Under the pieces are notes generated by a model. The model searched no databases and was not told where the DNA came from. It was given only the letters and a program-made list of their open reading frames with translations. The translations under genes and the position numbers were made by a program. A DNA stretch of 64,000 bases from Neorhizobium populisoli (GTDB lineage: Bacteria; Pseudomonadota; Alphaproteobacteria; Rhizobiales; Rhizobiaceae): the NCBI RefSeq assembly GCF_019430945.1, contig NZ_JAHYCB010000004.1, positions 496,001 to 560,000 on the forward strand, read 5' to 3'. Shown here one piece after another: positions 34,779-44,666 of this stretch (position 1 is its first letter; each line of letters begins with the position of its first letter).

Positions 34779-36941
34779 ATGAATATGGAAATAGCAGGCA
34801 ATCGCGTATCAAGGACCCGTATCCGCTATCGGAATGCGGTCCTTCTAGGTTGTACGGCGCTGGTCGCGCTTTCGCCGGCTGTCTCGTTCGGCCAGGACGC
34901 CAGCGGTTCGAGCTCGGCCACCACACTGACGCCGATCGTGCTGGAAGGCAGTGGCTCCGCCGGCACGCTCGATACGAGCAACGATTCGAAGTCGGTCGTC
35001 GCCACGCAGACCACGGGCGTCGGCAAGATGCCGACGGATATCCTGACCGCGCCGGCCTCCGTGTCTGTGGTCACCTCCAAGGAAATCACAGAGCGTGGTG
35101 CAAACAGCATCGAACAGGTCGTGCAGTATACTGCCGGCGTAATTACCGACTATTACGGTTCGGATGACCGCTTCGATTACTTCAAGATCCGGGGTTTCTC
35201 TCCCTTTACCTATCGTGACGGAATGGCCATCGGCAGAAGCTGGGGTGGCCTTCTGGAGGAGCCCTATACCTACGAGCGCGTCGAGATACTGAAGGGCGCC
35301 AATTCCACGGGCTTCGGCGTTTCCGATCCGGGTGGTTCGGTGAATTATGTGACGAAGCTGCCGAAGAGCGAGCGTTTCGGCGAAGTCTATGGAACCGGCG
35401 GTTCGTTCGCGCACAAGGAAGCGGGTTTCGACTTCGGCGACAACATCACCGAGGACGATACGCTGTCCTATCGCCTGACCGGCAAGTTCCAGCGGTCGGA
35501 CGCCGAATACGACTATTCGCAGAATGACGAAAACTTCATCATGGGTGGGATCACCTGGCGCCCCACCGATACGACCAGCCTTTCCTTCGTCTTCGATCAC
35601 CTCGATCGCGACGGTACGCCCAGCAGCGGTGGCCACCCGCGCTTCACGGATTTCGATCGGGACAAGTTCTTCGGTGAGCCGAGCTACAACTACAACACGG
35701 CGAACCGGAATACCTACAGTGTCATTTTCGATCATGACTTCGGTGACGGCCTGACATTCAACTCAAGCGCCCGTTACAGCAAGACCGATACCGGCTTCGG
35801 TTACGCCTATATCTGGGATGCGCTGGGGGCGAGCGACCCGGCGGACACGATGCTCGACCGTTCGTTCTTCGGTAGCGACAAGTCCAGCGAACAGTTCATC
35901 GTAGACGCGCATCTGCTCTATGAGACGAATTTCAACGATGTCGAAAGCCGCACGCTTTTCGGCGTCGAGTACAACAAGCTCGATTCCAATAACGCCACGG
36001 TCTACGCTGCGGCACCGGCTATCGACTGGCAGAATCCGATTTATTCCGGTGGACCGGGAGCACTCGCGCCTTACGATACTGCGGAAAGCAATCAGAAGAC
36101 CCACGCCATCTATTTCCAGGAAGATCTGACCTTCTTCGACAGGCTGACTGTTAGTATCGGCCTGCGCAACGACTGGTTCGATCTCAAGGAAGTCGGCAAT
36201 AACCTGTTTACCGGGCCGTATAGCGGCGAATCTGATATCAGCAAGTTCAGCAAGCGCTTGGGCCTGAGCTACAAGATCACCGATGAATTTGCGGCCTACG
36301 CCAGCTATGCCGAGTCCGTCGCGCCGCCAAGCGCTGGGGTCGAACCGACAATCGGTACGCAATATGAAATGGGCGTCAAATATCGGCCCGATGCCTTCCC
36401 CGCTCTGTTCACAGCGTCGGTTTATGACCTGACGATGGAAAACATCACGACCTACGAGGCCCCCACCTATCTGCCGGCAACGATCGACAAGGTTCGCCAT
36501 CGCGGCATCGATCTCGAAGCAAAAGTCGAGGTTACGAGCAATATCAGCGTGATTGCCGCCTATGCCTATATCGATTCGAAGATCGACGAGCCGGGCAATA
36601 TTAGCGGTTACAATGGCAAGGCTTTCGCCCAGGTGCCGGAGCATATGGCGTCCGTATGGGGCACCTATACGCTGGAAGGCGATGGGAAACTGGGCGACAT
36701 GACTTTTGGGCTTGGCGCTCGTTATGTCGGGTCCTACTATTTCGACAACGCCAATACCCGCAAATCGGATGGGGCCATCGTCTTCGATGCGGCCTTCACC
36801 TACAAGGTGTTCGAAAACACCACGCTTCAGGTCAACGCCACCAATCTGTTCGACGAGAAGCATATCGCCAACGATGACGGCGGGGCATATTACTACAACC
36901 CCGGCCGGACGATCATGGCAACGCTCCGCCAGACCTGGTAA
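34779..36941 (+). CDS. TonB-dependent siderophore receptor
   Basis: A 720-residue outer-membrane receptor. After a signal peptide (about residues 20-40, ending SFGQ) comes a possible TonB box (TPIVLEG), the plug domain (TAPASVSVVTSKEITERGANSIEQVVQYTAGV; ILKGANSTGFGVSDPGGSVNYVTK) and a C-terminal barrel ending NPGRTIMATLRQTW. The plug motifs are those of the FhuA/FoxA hydroxamate group, which suggests but does not prove ferrioxamine or ferrichrome-like ligands. It diverges from the ABC operon and is followed by a terminator and the convergent AraC gene. The terminal residue is tryptophan and not the commoner phenylalanine. Confidence 0.93.
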   Translation: MNMEIAGNRVSRTRIRYRNAVLLGCTALVALSPAVSFGQDASGSSSATTLTPIVLEGSGSAGTLDTSNDSKSVVATQTTGVGKMPTDILTAPASVSVVTSKEITERGANSIEQVVQYTAGVITDYYGSDDRFDYFKIRGFSPFTYRDGMAIGRSWGGLLEEPYTYERVEILKGANSTGFGVSDPGGSVNYVTKLPKSERFGEVYGTGGSFAHKEAGFDFGDNITEDDTLSYRLTGKFQRSDAEYDYSQNDENFIMGGITWRPTDTTSLSFVFDHLDRDGTPSSGGHPRFTDFDRDKFFGEPSYNYNTANRNTYSVIFDHDFGDGLTFNSSARYSKTDTGFGYAYIWDALGASDPADTMLDRSFFGSDKSSEQFIVDAHLLYETNFNDVESRTLFGVEYNKLDSNNATVYAAAPAIDWQNPIYSGGPGALAPYDTAESNQKTHAIYFQEDLTFFDRLTVSIGLRNDWFDLKEVGNNLFTGPYSGESDISKFSKRLGLSYKITDEFAAYASYAESVAPPSAGVEPTIGTQYEMGVKYRPDAFPALFTASVYDLTMENITTYEAPTYLPATIDKVRHRGIDLEAKVEVTSNISVIAAYAYIDSKIDEPGNISGYNGKAFAQVPEHMASVWGTYTLEGDGKLGDMTFGLGARYVGSYYFDNANTRKSDGAIVFDAAFTYKVFENTTLQVNATNLFDEKHIANDDGGAYYYNPGRTIMATLRQTW

Positions 36942-36948
36942 CGCAATC

Positions 36949-36976
36949 GTCCCGCCCGCGCTCTGCCGGGCGGGAC
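36949..36976. terminator. Shared terminator between receptor and AraC genes
   Basis: GTCCCGCCCG and CGGGCGGGAC form a perfect ten-pair stem with an eight-base loop, between the convergent receptor (ends 36941) and regulator (ends 36986). Confidence 0.6.
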
Positions 36977-36985
36977 ATCATTCGA

Positions 36986-37939
36986 TCAGCGTCCCTGCTG
37001 CATCCGCCGCCAGGCAGCCGGTGTCTCGCCTGCGACCTGCCGAAACACCTTGGTGAAATGCGCCTGATCGGAAAAACCGAGCTGCGCGGCAATACCCGCA
37101 ACAGCCAGGTCGCTTTCCAAAAGCAGCTTCTTGGCAGAATCGACACGTTTGGCCTGCTGCCATTGCAGCGGCGTCTTGCCGGTGGTCTGTTTGAAAACGT
37201 TGGCAAACCAGCTCTCCGAAAGGCCTACGGCCGCCGCCATGTCGGCCACCGACATGCGGTAATCTCCAACGGCATCGACACGTGATGTGAGCTTGTTCAT
37301 CTGGGCTTGAGTGAGCCGGCCGGTCGTCTTTTCGTCATCCTCAGGTATGTCAAGCAGGCCGGCGAAAATGCTGCCAGCCAGGCTTTCCGCATAAATGGCG
37401 TGTTTCGAAGGGCTGGATATTTCGTCGACCAGCAGACCGGCAAGCGTCTGAACGGCCGATATATCCTGGATCTCCACCGGTCGGCGTAATGCCGCCTGCG
37501 CGGACGAGGTGCCCAGCGATGGGGAGAGGAACTTTAAAAGTCGGTCTTTGTGAATGTGCAGATTGAGATGCGAAAAGCGGTGCAGCGACCTGCTGCTGGT
37601 CCACATGGGAACACCGGCCGGAACATAGATTGCCCGTGCCATTGGCCGTGAGTTTTTCGAAAGATCGTGTTCCCGGTTCGATATGCTGACCTTTGAGGAC
37701 ACGTCGTTGAAAAAGACCATCACGCGCGGATCGTCGGCGAGATAATATCCGTTGGCACCCGCCTCGCTCTCGGCTTCCCAGAATACGCTTACGAGCCCAT
37801 CGAGCTGGCGCCATTTGACGGGAGCGACAACCCGAATGCCTTCGGTATGCCACGTCATTGAATGCCAAAAAGCCAACTGAGGATTCCGTTCGTTTTCCGC
37901 GGGTTTTGGCACCGAAGCGCTTTGGCCCTCACATGCCAT
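36986..37939 (-). CDS. AraC-family transcriptional regulator
   Basis: A 317-residue regulator. The C-terminal 100 residues hold two helix-turn-helix motifs (MSVADMAAAVGLSESWFANVFKQTTGKTPLQWQQAKRVDSAKKLL and VAGIAAQLGFSDQAHFTKVFRQVAGETPAAWRR); the N-terminal 200 residues are an effector domain. It converges on the siderophore receptor gene. AraC proteins beside siderophore receptors usually activate uptake when the ferric siderophore is bound. The start at 37939 lacks a good ribosome site, and a later methionine (MTWHTEGIR) is possible. The upstream bases 37950-38000 are A/T-rich. Confidence 0.88.
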   Translation of the reverse strand: MACEGQSASVPKPAENERNPQLAFWHSMTWHTEGIRVVAPVKWRQLDGLVSVFWEAESEAGANGYYLADDPRVMVFFNDVSSKVSISNREHDLSKNSRPMARAIYVPAGVPMWTSSRSLHRFSHLNLHIHKDRLLKFLSPSLGTSSAQAALRRPVEIQDISAVQTLAGLLVDEISSPSKHAIYAESLAGSIFAGLLDIPEDDEKTTGRLTQAQMNKLTSRVDAVGDYRMSVADMAAAVGLSESWFANVFKQTTGKTPLQWQQAKRVDSAKKLLLESDLAVAGIAAQLGFSDQAHFTKVFRQVAGETPAAWRRMQQGR

Positions 37940-38053
37940 TTTCGGCGGATAAAAAAAATGACTATTTTATTCATATTTTTCTGCCTGGCAAGATGGCTTT
38001 ATAAATGTGCACCAGAGCAGCGCCAAGGCCGTCACTTACACCCGGTCATGAAC

Positions 38054-38075
38054 CGTATAAGGATCGTATAAGGAT
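38054..38075. repeat. Perfect 11-base tandem duplication
   Basis: CGTATAAGGAT occurs twice head to tail between the AraC and kup genes. It is probably a recent slippage event and carries no obvious function. Confidence 0.6.
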
Positions 38076-38090
38076 GTGCAGCCGCACTGA

Positions 38091-40004
38091 TTAGATCGCC
38101 ACCTGTTCTCCAAGTTCGACGACCCGGTTCGGCGGTAATTTGAAATAGGCCGAGGGATCGATGCCGAAATCGGCGAGCGCGATATAGAGGTTTTCCTGCC
38201 ATCGCGGCAGGCCCGTGTTCGGGGTGGCGATGAGATTGCGGCGGCCCAGATAGAACGAGGTCTGCATGATCTCGAACTTGAAGCCCTTCTTCTTGCAGAC
38301 CGTCAGCGCCTTTGTGACGTTCGGCTCGTCCATGAAGCCGAAAGTGATATCCAGCCTGATGAAATGTTTCGACAGCCGCGTCATCTCCACCCGATCATGG
38401 ACCGGCACATAGGGCTTGTCCTGCGTCCAGATGGTCAGAATGACGTTCTGTTCGTGAAGAACGTGGTTGTGCTTGAGGTTGTGAAGCAAAACGCCCGGCG
38501 TCTTGTCGGGTACGCTGGTCAGAAAGACGGCGGTTCCCGTTACCAGGACCGGGGCAGACTTCGATTCCCGCTCGATCGAGTTCTCCAGAGACTTGATGAA
38601 GGTCTCGAGTGGAATTTCGTTCTTGGCGATCTTTTCCTTGAGATATTTCGAGCCCTTCGTCCATGTCCACATGACGAGCATGATGACGATGGCAAGCGTA
38701 ACCGGCACCCAGCCGCCATCGTGAACCTTGATGAGGTTCGCAACAAGGAAGATCGCCTCGATGGCGAAGAGCGGGGCGAGAAGGGCGGCGGCAATGAAGG
38801 CCGAATATCCCCAGACAGAACGAAGGAACTGGAACGCCATCAGCGTCGTGACAACCATCGCGCCGGTGACGGAGATACCATAGGCAGTCGCAAGCGATTC
38901 CGAATCGCCGAAGGAGAAGATCAGCACGATGACGCCGATGAACAGGATCATGTTCACCGCCGGCACATAGATCTGCCCGGTATTGGTCTCGGACGTGAAG
39001 CGGATCATCAGGCGCGGCAGGAAACCGAGATGCACGGCCTGCCGGGCGAGAGAAAATGCACCGGTAATGACGGCCTGGCTGGCAATGATCGTCGCCATGG
39101 TGGCGAGGATCACCATCGGCAGCAGCGCCCAATCCGGATAGAGCAGGTAGAACGGGTTTTCGATTGCCGCTGGGTTGCTCAGGACAAGCGCGCCCTGGCC
39201 GAGATAATTTAGGCCGAGCGCCGGGAAAACCAGGATGAACCAGGCCGTGCTGATGGGTTTTCGACCGAAATGCCCAAGGTCGGCGTAAAGAGCTTCCGCT
39301 CCCGTCACCGTCAGGAAGACCGCACCGAGAACGATGAGGCCGGCCCAGCCGGCATGGGTTATGAACCACAGCGCGTTGATCGGATTGAGCGCCTCGAGGA
39401 TCGTCCAGTCGTCGCCGATATGGATCAGGCCGCCCCAGGCCATGGCAAGAAACCAGACGACCGTGATGGGCCCAAAGAATTTCGCAACCGCCTCGGTCCC
39501 CTTGGACTGTACCATGAACAGGCCGACCATGATCGCGGCCGACAGCGGCAGCACGTAGCCCGAGAAGGCCGGGGTCACCAGCTTCATGCCTTCGAGCGCC
39601 GACATGACCGACAGAGCCGGCGTGATCATGGCGTCGCCGATGAACAGCGCGGAGCCGATAAGTCCGGCGAAGAACAGGACCGGCATGTAGCTGCCGGTCT
39701 TCTTCATCAGGAGTGCCAGCAGGGACAGGGTGCCGCCTTCGCCATCATTGTCGGCCCGCAGCAGGAAGAGCACGTATTTGAAGGTGACGATGATCGTCAG
39801 CGTCCAGATCATCAGCGAGATGAGTCCGATGACCTGAACGTGCTGCACGCCGTTTGCCGTGAACGGGCGGAGTGCTTCGCGGAATGCATAAAGCGGGCTG
39901 GTGCCGATATCACCGTAGACCACACCGATCGAGCCAAGCAGCAGGACGAGGAACTTGCGCGTCTCCGACTGGGTATCCGGAGCTGCGGCGTGCGATGTAG
40001 TCAT
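38091..40004 (-). CDS. kup: Kup-type potassium uptake protein
   Basis: A 637-residue K+ transporter of the Kup/HAK family, which imports potassium with protons across the inner membrane. The first helix region carries [21 protein letters not shown], the family hallmark, followed by about twelve membrane segments and a hydrophilic C-terminal tail (from about residue 470). The start ATG at 40004 has GGAG upstream. Rhizobia often encode several Kup paralogues, so a numbered name is not justified. It diverges from a HAD phosphatase gene. Confidence 0.95.
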   Translation of the reverse strand: MTTSHAAAPDTQSETRKFLVLLLGSIGVVYGDIGTSPLYAFREALRPFTANGVQHVQVIGLISLMIWTLTIIVTFKYVLFLLRADNDGEGGTLSLLALLMKKTGSYMPVLFFAGLIGSALFIGDAMITPALSVMSALEGMKLVTPAFSGYVLPLSAAIMVGLFMVQSKGTEAVAKFFGPITVVWFLAMAWGGLIHIGDDWTILEALNPINALWFITHAGWAGLIVLGAVFLTVTGAEALYADLGHFGRKPISTAWFILVFPALGLNYLGQGALVLSNPAAIENPFYLLYPDWALLPMVILATMATIIASQAVITGAFSLARQAVHLGFLPRLMIRFTSETNTGQIYVPAVNMILFIGVIVLIFSFGDSESLATAYGISVTGAMVVTTLMAFQFLRSVWGYSAFIAAALLAPLFAIEAIFLVANLIKVHDGGWVPVTLAIVIMLVMWTWTKGSKYLKEKIAKNEIPLETFIKSLENSIERESKSAPVLVTGTAVFLTSVPDKTPGVLLHNLKHNHVLHEQNVILTIWTQDKPYVPVHDRVEMTRLSKHFIRLDITFGFMDEPNVTKALTVCKKKGFKFEIMQTSFYLGRRNLIATPNTGLPRWQENLYIALADFGIDPSAYFKLPPNRVVELGEQVAI

Positions 40005-40315
40005 TGGGTCTCCAGGCGCTCGGCCTATGAAATCGATGCCGCCCTATATGATGCATCACGATAGCGTAGGCAAATGACGTCCATCAAAACGTGATCCGAA
40101 ATTGGTCGAATATCACCGGAAATTTTAAGCGACACGGCAAAGCGTCCGGATCACTTCAAACCGAAAACAGGCCTTGAAGCACAGAGGTCGCAATTGCGAG
40201 AAGATGAAGAATCGTGTCTGGGCATATGGGCAAAGACGGGTTGTTGCAGCTAGCCCTGAGATAGGCTGCGGCGCCGCCAGGCTTGCGAGTAGTCGATAGA
40301 GAAAGCGAGATTTCC
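40005..40315. other. Divergent intergenic region kup / HAD gene
   Basis: A 311-base region without a gene. It contains a perfect ten-base palindrome TGATGCATCA at 40049-40058, 45 bases before kup, and an eight-base inverted repeat GTGATCCG (40091-40098) / CGGATCAC (40147-40154). These could be operators, but no partner is evident. No riboswitch was recognised. Confidence 0.4.
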
Positions 40316-40960
40316 ATGAGCCGATCCCGGGTAATTCTCCTCGATCTCGATGGAACGCTGGTCGATTCCGAGCCTGGTATCCTGTCGAGCTGCCGTGCAG
40401 CCCTGCGCGCACTCGGCCACGATACCGACCCGGAAATGAATATCGCTTCCATCATCGGACCGCCAATCGAGGACGTCATGCGTTATCTGCTGCAGCAGTT
40501 TGGCGATGATCGTGTGGCGGCGGGGGTGGAAGCCTACCGGGCGGACTATGGGGTGAGGGGCCTGCTGCTCAGCGAGCTTTACGACGGCATAACCGATGCG
40601 CTTGCAACATTACACGGCGCTGGCGCGGCGCTCTATCTGGCAACGTCGAAGCGCGCCGCCTTCGCCCGGAAAATTCTCGACAACAAGGAGCTTACCGGGC
40701 TTTTTGCAGGTATTTACGGTTCGGTTCCGGATCTGAACATCGACCACAAGCCTGAACTGATCGCCCACATCCTGGCCGAAAACAATCTGCAAGTGGATCA
40801 ATGCGTCATGGTCGGAGACCGCAAGTTCGACATTGTCGGCGCTCACGCCAACGGGATGCGGGCGCTCGGCGTTCTCTGGGGCTATGGCAGCCGCGAAGAG
40901 CTGGAGAGCGCGGGAGCCGACGGCCTGCTCCAGAACCCGGCCGATCTGGCCGGCCTCTGA
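40316..40960 (+). CDS. HAD-superfamily hydrolase, phosphoglycolate phosphatase-like
   Basis: A 214-residue HAD phosphatase with motif I LLDLDGTLVDSEPGI (nucleophile and acid aspartates), motif II ATSKR, a lysine in DHKPELIA and motif IV VGDRKFDIVGA. The C1 cap domain is helical, as in Gph/PGP-type enzymes. The frame opens 11 codons earlier, but the ATG at 40316 (MSRSRVILLDLDG) fits the domain start. It converges on the SDR gene with four bases between stops. The physiological phosphate ester is unknown. Confidence 0.9.
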   Translation: MSRSRVILLDLDGTLVDSEPGILSSCRAALRALGHDTDPEMNIASIIGPPIEDVMRYLLQQFGDDRVAAGVEAYRADYGVRGLLLSELYDGITDALATLHGAGAALYLATSKRAAFARKILDNKELTGLFAGIYGSVPDLNIDHKPELIAHILAENNLQVDQCVMVGDRKFDIVGAHANGMRALGVLWGYGSREELESAGADGLLQNPADLAGL

Positions 40961-40964
40961 AATC

Positions 40965-41726
40965 TCAAAGCGCCGCCAGAATGCCGCCGTCGACGTAGAG
41001 AACCTGCCCGTTGACGAAATCGGACGCCGGAGAGGCAAGGAAGATTGCCGCGCCGGCCAACTCACCCGGCTGGCCCCAACGCGCCGCAGGCGTACGGTTC
41101 TTCACGAATGCGTCGAAGGTCGGATCATCCATCAGCGCACGGTTCATCTCGGTGGCGAAATAGCCGGGTCCGATGCCGTTGACCTGGATGTTGTGGTGGC
41201 CGAGCTCGGTCGCCATGCCACGCGTCAGCATCTTCAATGCACCCTTCATCGTCGTGTAGGGCACGATCGTCTTGCGGCCGACTTCGCTCATCAGCGAGCA
41301 GATGTTGATGATCTTGCCCTGGCCGCGCTCGATCATGCCTGGCAGCACGGCCTGCGAAGGCAATACGGCGCCCATGACATGGGTGTCGAACATCCGCCGC
41401 CACGTCTCGGCGCTGTGTTCAAGGAATGGGGCGCGGATCTGGATGCCGGCATTGTTGACGAGGATATCGACGGCGCCCAGTCCCGAGAACGCCTCATGCA
41501 GTTCGTCGCTCTTGGTGATGTCGCAGGTGATCCCCGCCGCATCATACCCTTCCGCCTTCAATTGCCGGACCGCTTCGGATAGTGCCGCCTCGTCGCGACC
41601 ATTCAGCGTCACGCGGGCGCCGGCCGAGGCAAGGCCTCGCGCCATGGCAAGCCCCAGACCACGGCTGGAGCCGGTCAGAAGTGCATGACGTCCGGACAGA
41701 TCGAAAAGGGGATGCTTGTTGGTCAC
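40965..41726 (-). CDS. SDR oxidoreductase, gluconate 5-dehydrogenase-like
   Basis: A 253-residue short-chain dehydrogenase: cofactor motif TGSSRGLG, NNAG, catalytic serine in NICSLMSEVG and YTTMK (Y-x-x-x-K). The sequence HPLFDLSGRHALLTGSSRGLGLAMA and the C-terminal YVDGGI resemble gluconate 5-dehydrogenases (IdnO). A GTG at 41726 (MTNKHPLFDLSG) with GGGAG upstream gives the family length; an ATG at 41744 is the alternative. It lies downstream of the amino-acid ABC genes after a gap of about 150 bases and may or may not share their transcript. Confidence 0.85.
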   Translation of the reverse strand: MTNKHPLFDLSGRHALLTGSSRGLGLAMARGLASAGARVTLNGRDEAALSEAVRQLKAEGYDAAGITCDITKSDELHEAFSGLGAVDILVNNAGIQIRAPFLEHSAETWRRMFDTHVMGAVLPSQAVLPGMIERGQGKIINICSLMSEVGRKTIVPYTTMKGALKMLTRGMATELGHHNIQVNGIGPGYFATEMNRALMDDPTFDAFVKNRTPAARWGQPGELAGAAIFLASPASDFVNGQVLYVDGGILAAL

Positions 41727-41874
41727 CGAAAACTTCTCCCGCATGGTCCTGATACCGGCATGGGTGCCGGTCAGCTATTGCCTAGCCAGTCGGCCGGATT
41801 GAATGTGGCTGACGACCTGAGGAAGGTATAGCCGCGATGACCCGGAATGGGGAAGCGTGATGTTCCGGTTCCCG

Positions 41875-42558
41875 TCAGCGGCCGGGAGTGGTGGTCCTCG
41901 TCTCGATAAACCTGAAAATCCTGCCGAAGATGGCGCCGAGAAGGAGATAGATCGCACCGGCGATCAGGAACGTCTCGAACGGCGCATAACTTTTCGCCAC
42001 GAAAACGCGGGCGGCCCCGGTCATCTCCATGACCGTGACGGCGCTGGCGAGTGTCGAACCTTTCATGACGAGCACAAGCTCGTTGCCAATCGCCGGCAGG
42101 ATGGCGCGATAGGCCTGCGGCAGGATGATCTTCAGCATCAGCACGCCGGAGCAAAGCCCGAGAGATCGGCCAGCTTCCCATTGTCCGGGCGGCAGCTGGC
42201 GGATCGCGCCGGCCAGCAGCTCGGCTGCATAGGCGGCGGAGTTCAGGCCGATGGCCAGGATGGCGCAATAGATCGGGCTGCGCAGCATCGGCCAGAGAAA
42301 ACTCTGGCGAACGGCCTCGATCTGCCCCAAGCCGTAATAGACGATGAAGAGCTGCACGAGCAGCGGGCTGCCACGGACGAGAAATGTATAAGTCGAGGCG
42401 GGAACGCGAAGCGCCTTGCCTTTCGCGTTGAGGGCCAGCGCCAGCGGCAATGCCAGAACCTGACCGAGCGCGAAGCTAGCGAGCGTAATCGTCAGCGTCA
42501 GGATGAAACCGTTCTTGACGGCCAGGAATGCAGGTAAAAACAGCTCGAAGGACAGCAT
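41875..42558 (-). CDS. Polar amino acid ABC permease (HisM type)
   Basis: A 227-residue permease with four or five helices and the His/Glu/Gln/Arg-type EAA loop QWEAGRSLGLCSGVLMLKIILPQAYRAILP. It begins one base after the HisQ-type permease stop. The two permeases and the binding protein form an amino-acid importer that lacks an ATPase gene in this cluster. Confidence 0.9.
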   Translation of the reverse strand: MLSFELFLPAFLAVKNGFILTLTITLASFALGQVLALPLALALNAKGKALRVPASTYTFLVRGSPLLVQLFIVYYGLGQIEAVRQSFLWPMLRSPIYCAILAIGLNSAAYAAELLAGAIRQLPPGQWEAGRSLGLCSGVLMLKIILPQAYRAILPAIGNELVLVMKGSTLASAVTVMEMTGAARVFVAKSYAPFETFLIAGAIYLLLGAIFGRIFRFIETRTTTPGR

Positions 42559-42559
42559 G

Positions 42560-43231
42560 TTACCTCAGATGTACGGTGAGGCGCGTTTCATACGCCTTGA
42601 AAGCCAAGTTCGAGACGGCTGTCACCATTACATAAAGGCCCGCGGCTGCCAGATAGAAGGCGAGCGGCTGGTGCGTGGCGCCGGCCGCGACCACAGATTT
42701 GCGCATCAGCTCTTCGAGGCCGACAACGGAGACGAGCGCGCTTTCCTTCAGGGTGACGAGCCACTGGTTGCCGAGACCGGGCAGGGCGCGCGCCATCATC
42801 TGCGGCAGGATGACGAGGTGGAAGGCGCGCGGCCGGCGGAAACCGAGCGAAAGTGCGGCCTCCCATTGCCCGGACGAAACGCTTACCAGCGCGCCGCGCA
42901 GGATTTCGGTAAGATAGGCGGCCGCGACAACGGCGAGCGAGACGATACCGGCCGTCAGCGCATCGACTTCGACATATTCTCCGACGAGCTTGGTCAACAA
43001 GACCGTGCCGCCGTAGAAGACAAGGAAGATGACCAGAAGCTCCGGCAGCCCCCGGATCAGCCCGACATAACCCATGATGATCCTGCGAGTGATCGAGTTG
43101 CCGTAGACGGCAAGCGGCGCGAGCACTGCTGCGATCAGGAAACCTAACAGAAAGCTTGCCACGCCCACGATGAGAGTGATTTCCAGCCCCTGAAGCAGCT
43201 GACCTCGATACTGCAGCAGCGCGTCAAGCAT
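42560..43231 (-). CDS. Polar amino acid ABC permease (HisQ type)
   Basis: A 223-residue permease with the loop QWEAALSLGFRRPRAFHLVILPQMMARALPG. The ATG at 43231 (MLDALLQYRGQLLQGLEITL) is chosen because AGGGGGA lies nine bases upstream; two earlier in-frame starts lie within the peptidase gene. It overlaps the M20 peptidase gene by eight bases, so the peptidase and permeases are co-translated. Confidence 0.9.
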   Translation of the reverse strand: MLDALLQYRGQLLQGLEITLIVGVASFLLGFLIAAVLAPLAVYGNSITRRIIMGYVGLIRGLPELLVIFLVFYGGTVLLTKLVGEYVEVDALTAGIVSLAVVAAAYLTEILRGALVSVSSGQWEAALSLGFRRPRAFHLVILPQMMARALPGLGNQWLVTLKESALVSVVGLEELMRKSVVAAGATHQPLAFYLAAAGLYVMVTAVSNLAFKAYETRLTVHLR

Positions 43232-44594
43232 CGCCGGCATTCCCCCTGTTCGTGCGGACGGCATCGCAGAGAGCCGCGAAGAAGTCAGCAGAAAAGCCGA
43301 TCATGTTCTCGAAATGGGAGATCAGGATATTCTCGTCCGGCGAATGCAGCATCGCGCCGTGATGGGTCAGCCCCGCGCCGAAAAGCGTCGCGCCCAGCTG
43401 GTGCACAAATGGATAGGCAAGGCCGGATGCCGCCGAACTTGGCTGGATCACCGCCGGGCGGCCGAACCATTTTTCCAGAAGGGCGGCGCCGAGGTCGACC
43501 GCGAAATGCGACGGATCGCTGCGTACGCCGATGACCTCCGCATCGAGGATCTTGATCGAGATATCGTCGAAACCCTTGGCATCGAAATGTTTGCGCAGGA
43601 GATCGGCGATATGCATCGGGTGCTGTCCCGGCACGAGGCGGAAATCGAGCTTGGCCATGCCGGTGCAGGGAAGCACTGTCTTGGCACCTTCGCCGCCATA
43701 ACCGCCGTGGAACCCGTTCACATTGAGGCACGGCTCAAGATTGATATGCTTGTAGTAGTTTTTCCCGTCGACGCCCTGCAGCAGGCGGCGTCCGCCGGTC
43801 TCAGCTTGCAAATCTTCCAGTGGGAAGGGAGGCGAGGCGACCAGCTCCAGGCTTTTCGCATCAGGCTGCACGACGTCGTCGTAAAAGCCGTCGATGAGAA
43901 TGCGGCCCGAAGCATCGCGCAGCGAGGTGATCGCCGCGGCAAGCCGCCAGAGCGGGTTGTCAAAAATCGCGCCGAGGCTCGAATGCAGGTCGGCCCGGGC
44001 GGTGCGGCATTCAAGCTCAACAGCCAGAATGCCCTTGAAACCCATCAGCACGATTGGCCGGCCGGATTTGTCGACCTCGCCGAATTCCCACCAGCAAAGA
44101 TCGGCCTTCAAGTCGGGGAATCGTTTTTCGAGAAAACGGGTCAGAGATGGGCTGCCGATTTCCTCTTCGCCCTCGACGATCCAGATCAGCTTGTACGGCA
44201 AGGGCTCGGGATGGGCCGCACGGAAATCGCGCCACCCGGCAAGTCGGCTGACGAATTCGCCCTTGTCGTCGGCCGATCCGCGTCCGTACAGCCGGCCATC
44301 GCGTTCCGACAGTTCGAAAGGCGGCGCGGTCCAGAGATCGACCGGATCTTCCGGCTGCACGTCGTAGTGATTGTAGATCACCAGCGTGAACGGCCCGTCA
44401 CCCGTTTCGCCCACCACGAAGGGGCCGACATCGCCGAGATGGATTTCGGTCTTGAAGCCGGCCTTGCCGAGCAGCAACGCGACTTTCGCCGCGCAGGCGT
44501 CAAGCGCCTCGCCGCGGGCGCTGACTGAAGGAATGGCGACGAGTTCCGCGAGGTCTTGCCTGGCGGCGGACAGGGTTTCCGGTGAAACGGGCAT
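43224..44594 (-). CDS. M20-family dipeptidase/deacylase
   Basis: A 456-residue zinc peptidase of the ArgE/DapE/CPG2 clan. Metal and catalytic motifs are YNHYDVQP, GRGSADDKGEF, VEGEEEIGS and a late HHGAMLHSPDE. It is intracellular (no leader). Its place between the binding protein and permeases of an amino-acid importer suggests it hydrolyses an imported dipeptide or N-acyl amino acid before further breakdown. The exact substrate is not evident. Confidence 0.88.
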   Translation of the reverse strand: MPVSPETLSAARQDLAELVAIPSVSARGEALDACAAKVALLLGKAGFKTEIHLGDVGPFVVGETGDGPFTLVIYNHYDVQPEDPVDLWTAPPFELSERDGRLYGRGSADDKGEFVSRLAGWRDFRAAHPEPLPYKLIWIVEGEEEIGSPSLTRFLEKRFPDLKADLCWWEFGEVDKSGRPIVLMGFKGILAVELECRTARADLHSSLGAIFDNPLWRLAAAITSLRDASGRILIDGFYDDVVQPDAKSLELVASPPFPLEDLQAETGGRRLLQGVDGKNYYKHINLEPCLNVNGFHGGYGGEGAKTVLPCTGMAKLDFRLVPGQHPMHIADLLRKHFDAKGFDDISIKILDAEVIGVRSDPSHFAVDLGAALLEKWFGRPAVIQPSSAASGLAYPFVHQLGATLFGAGLTHHGAMLHSPDENILISHFENMIGFSADFFAALCDAVRTNRGNAGDA

Positions 44595-44637
44595 GATTTC
44601 TCCTGTGCGGGAGACGGCCTTGGGGAGGTGGTTTGCG

Positions 44638-44659
44638 GGGAGGCAGCGAACCGCCTCCC
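44638..44659 (-). other. Intercistronic stem-loop after the amino-acid binding-protein gene
   Basis: GGGAGGC and GCCTCCC form a seven-pair stem with an eight-base loop, eight bases past the binding-protein stop and before the M20 gene. As in other importer operons it could stabilise the upstream message. Confidence 0.45.
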
Positions 44660-44666
44660 TGACGGC

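Noticed and set aside
34546..34782. 78-codon open frame upstream of the siderophore receptor
   Set aside because: No ribosome site and no recognisable product. I also considered a riboswitch leader here but found no B12-box or other known core.
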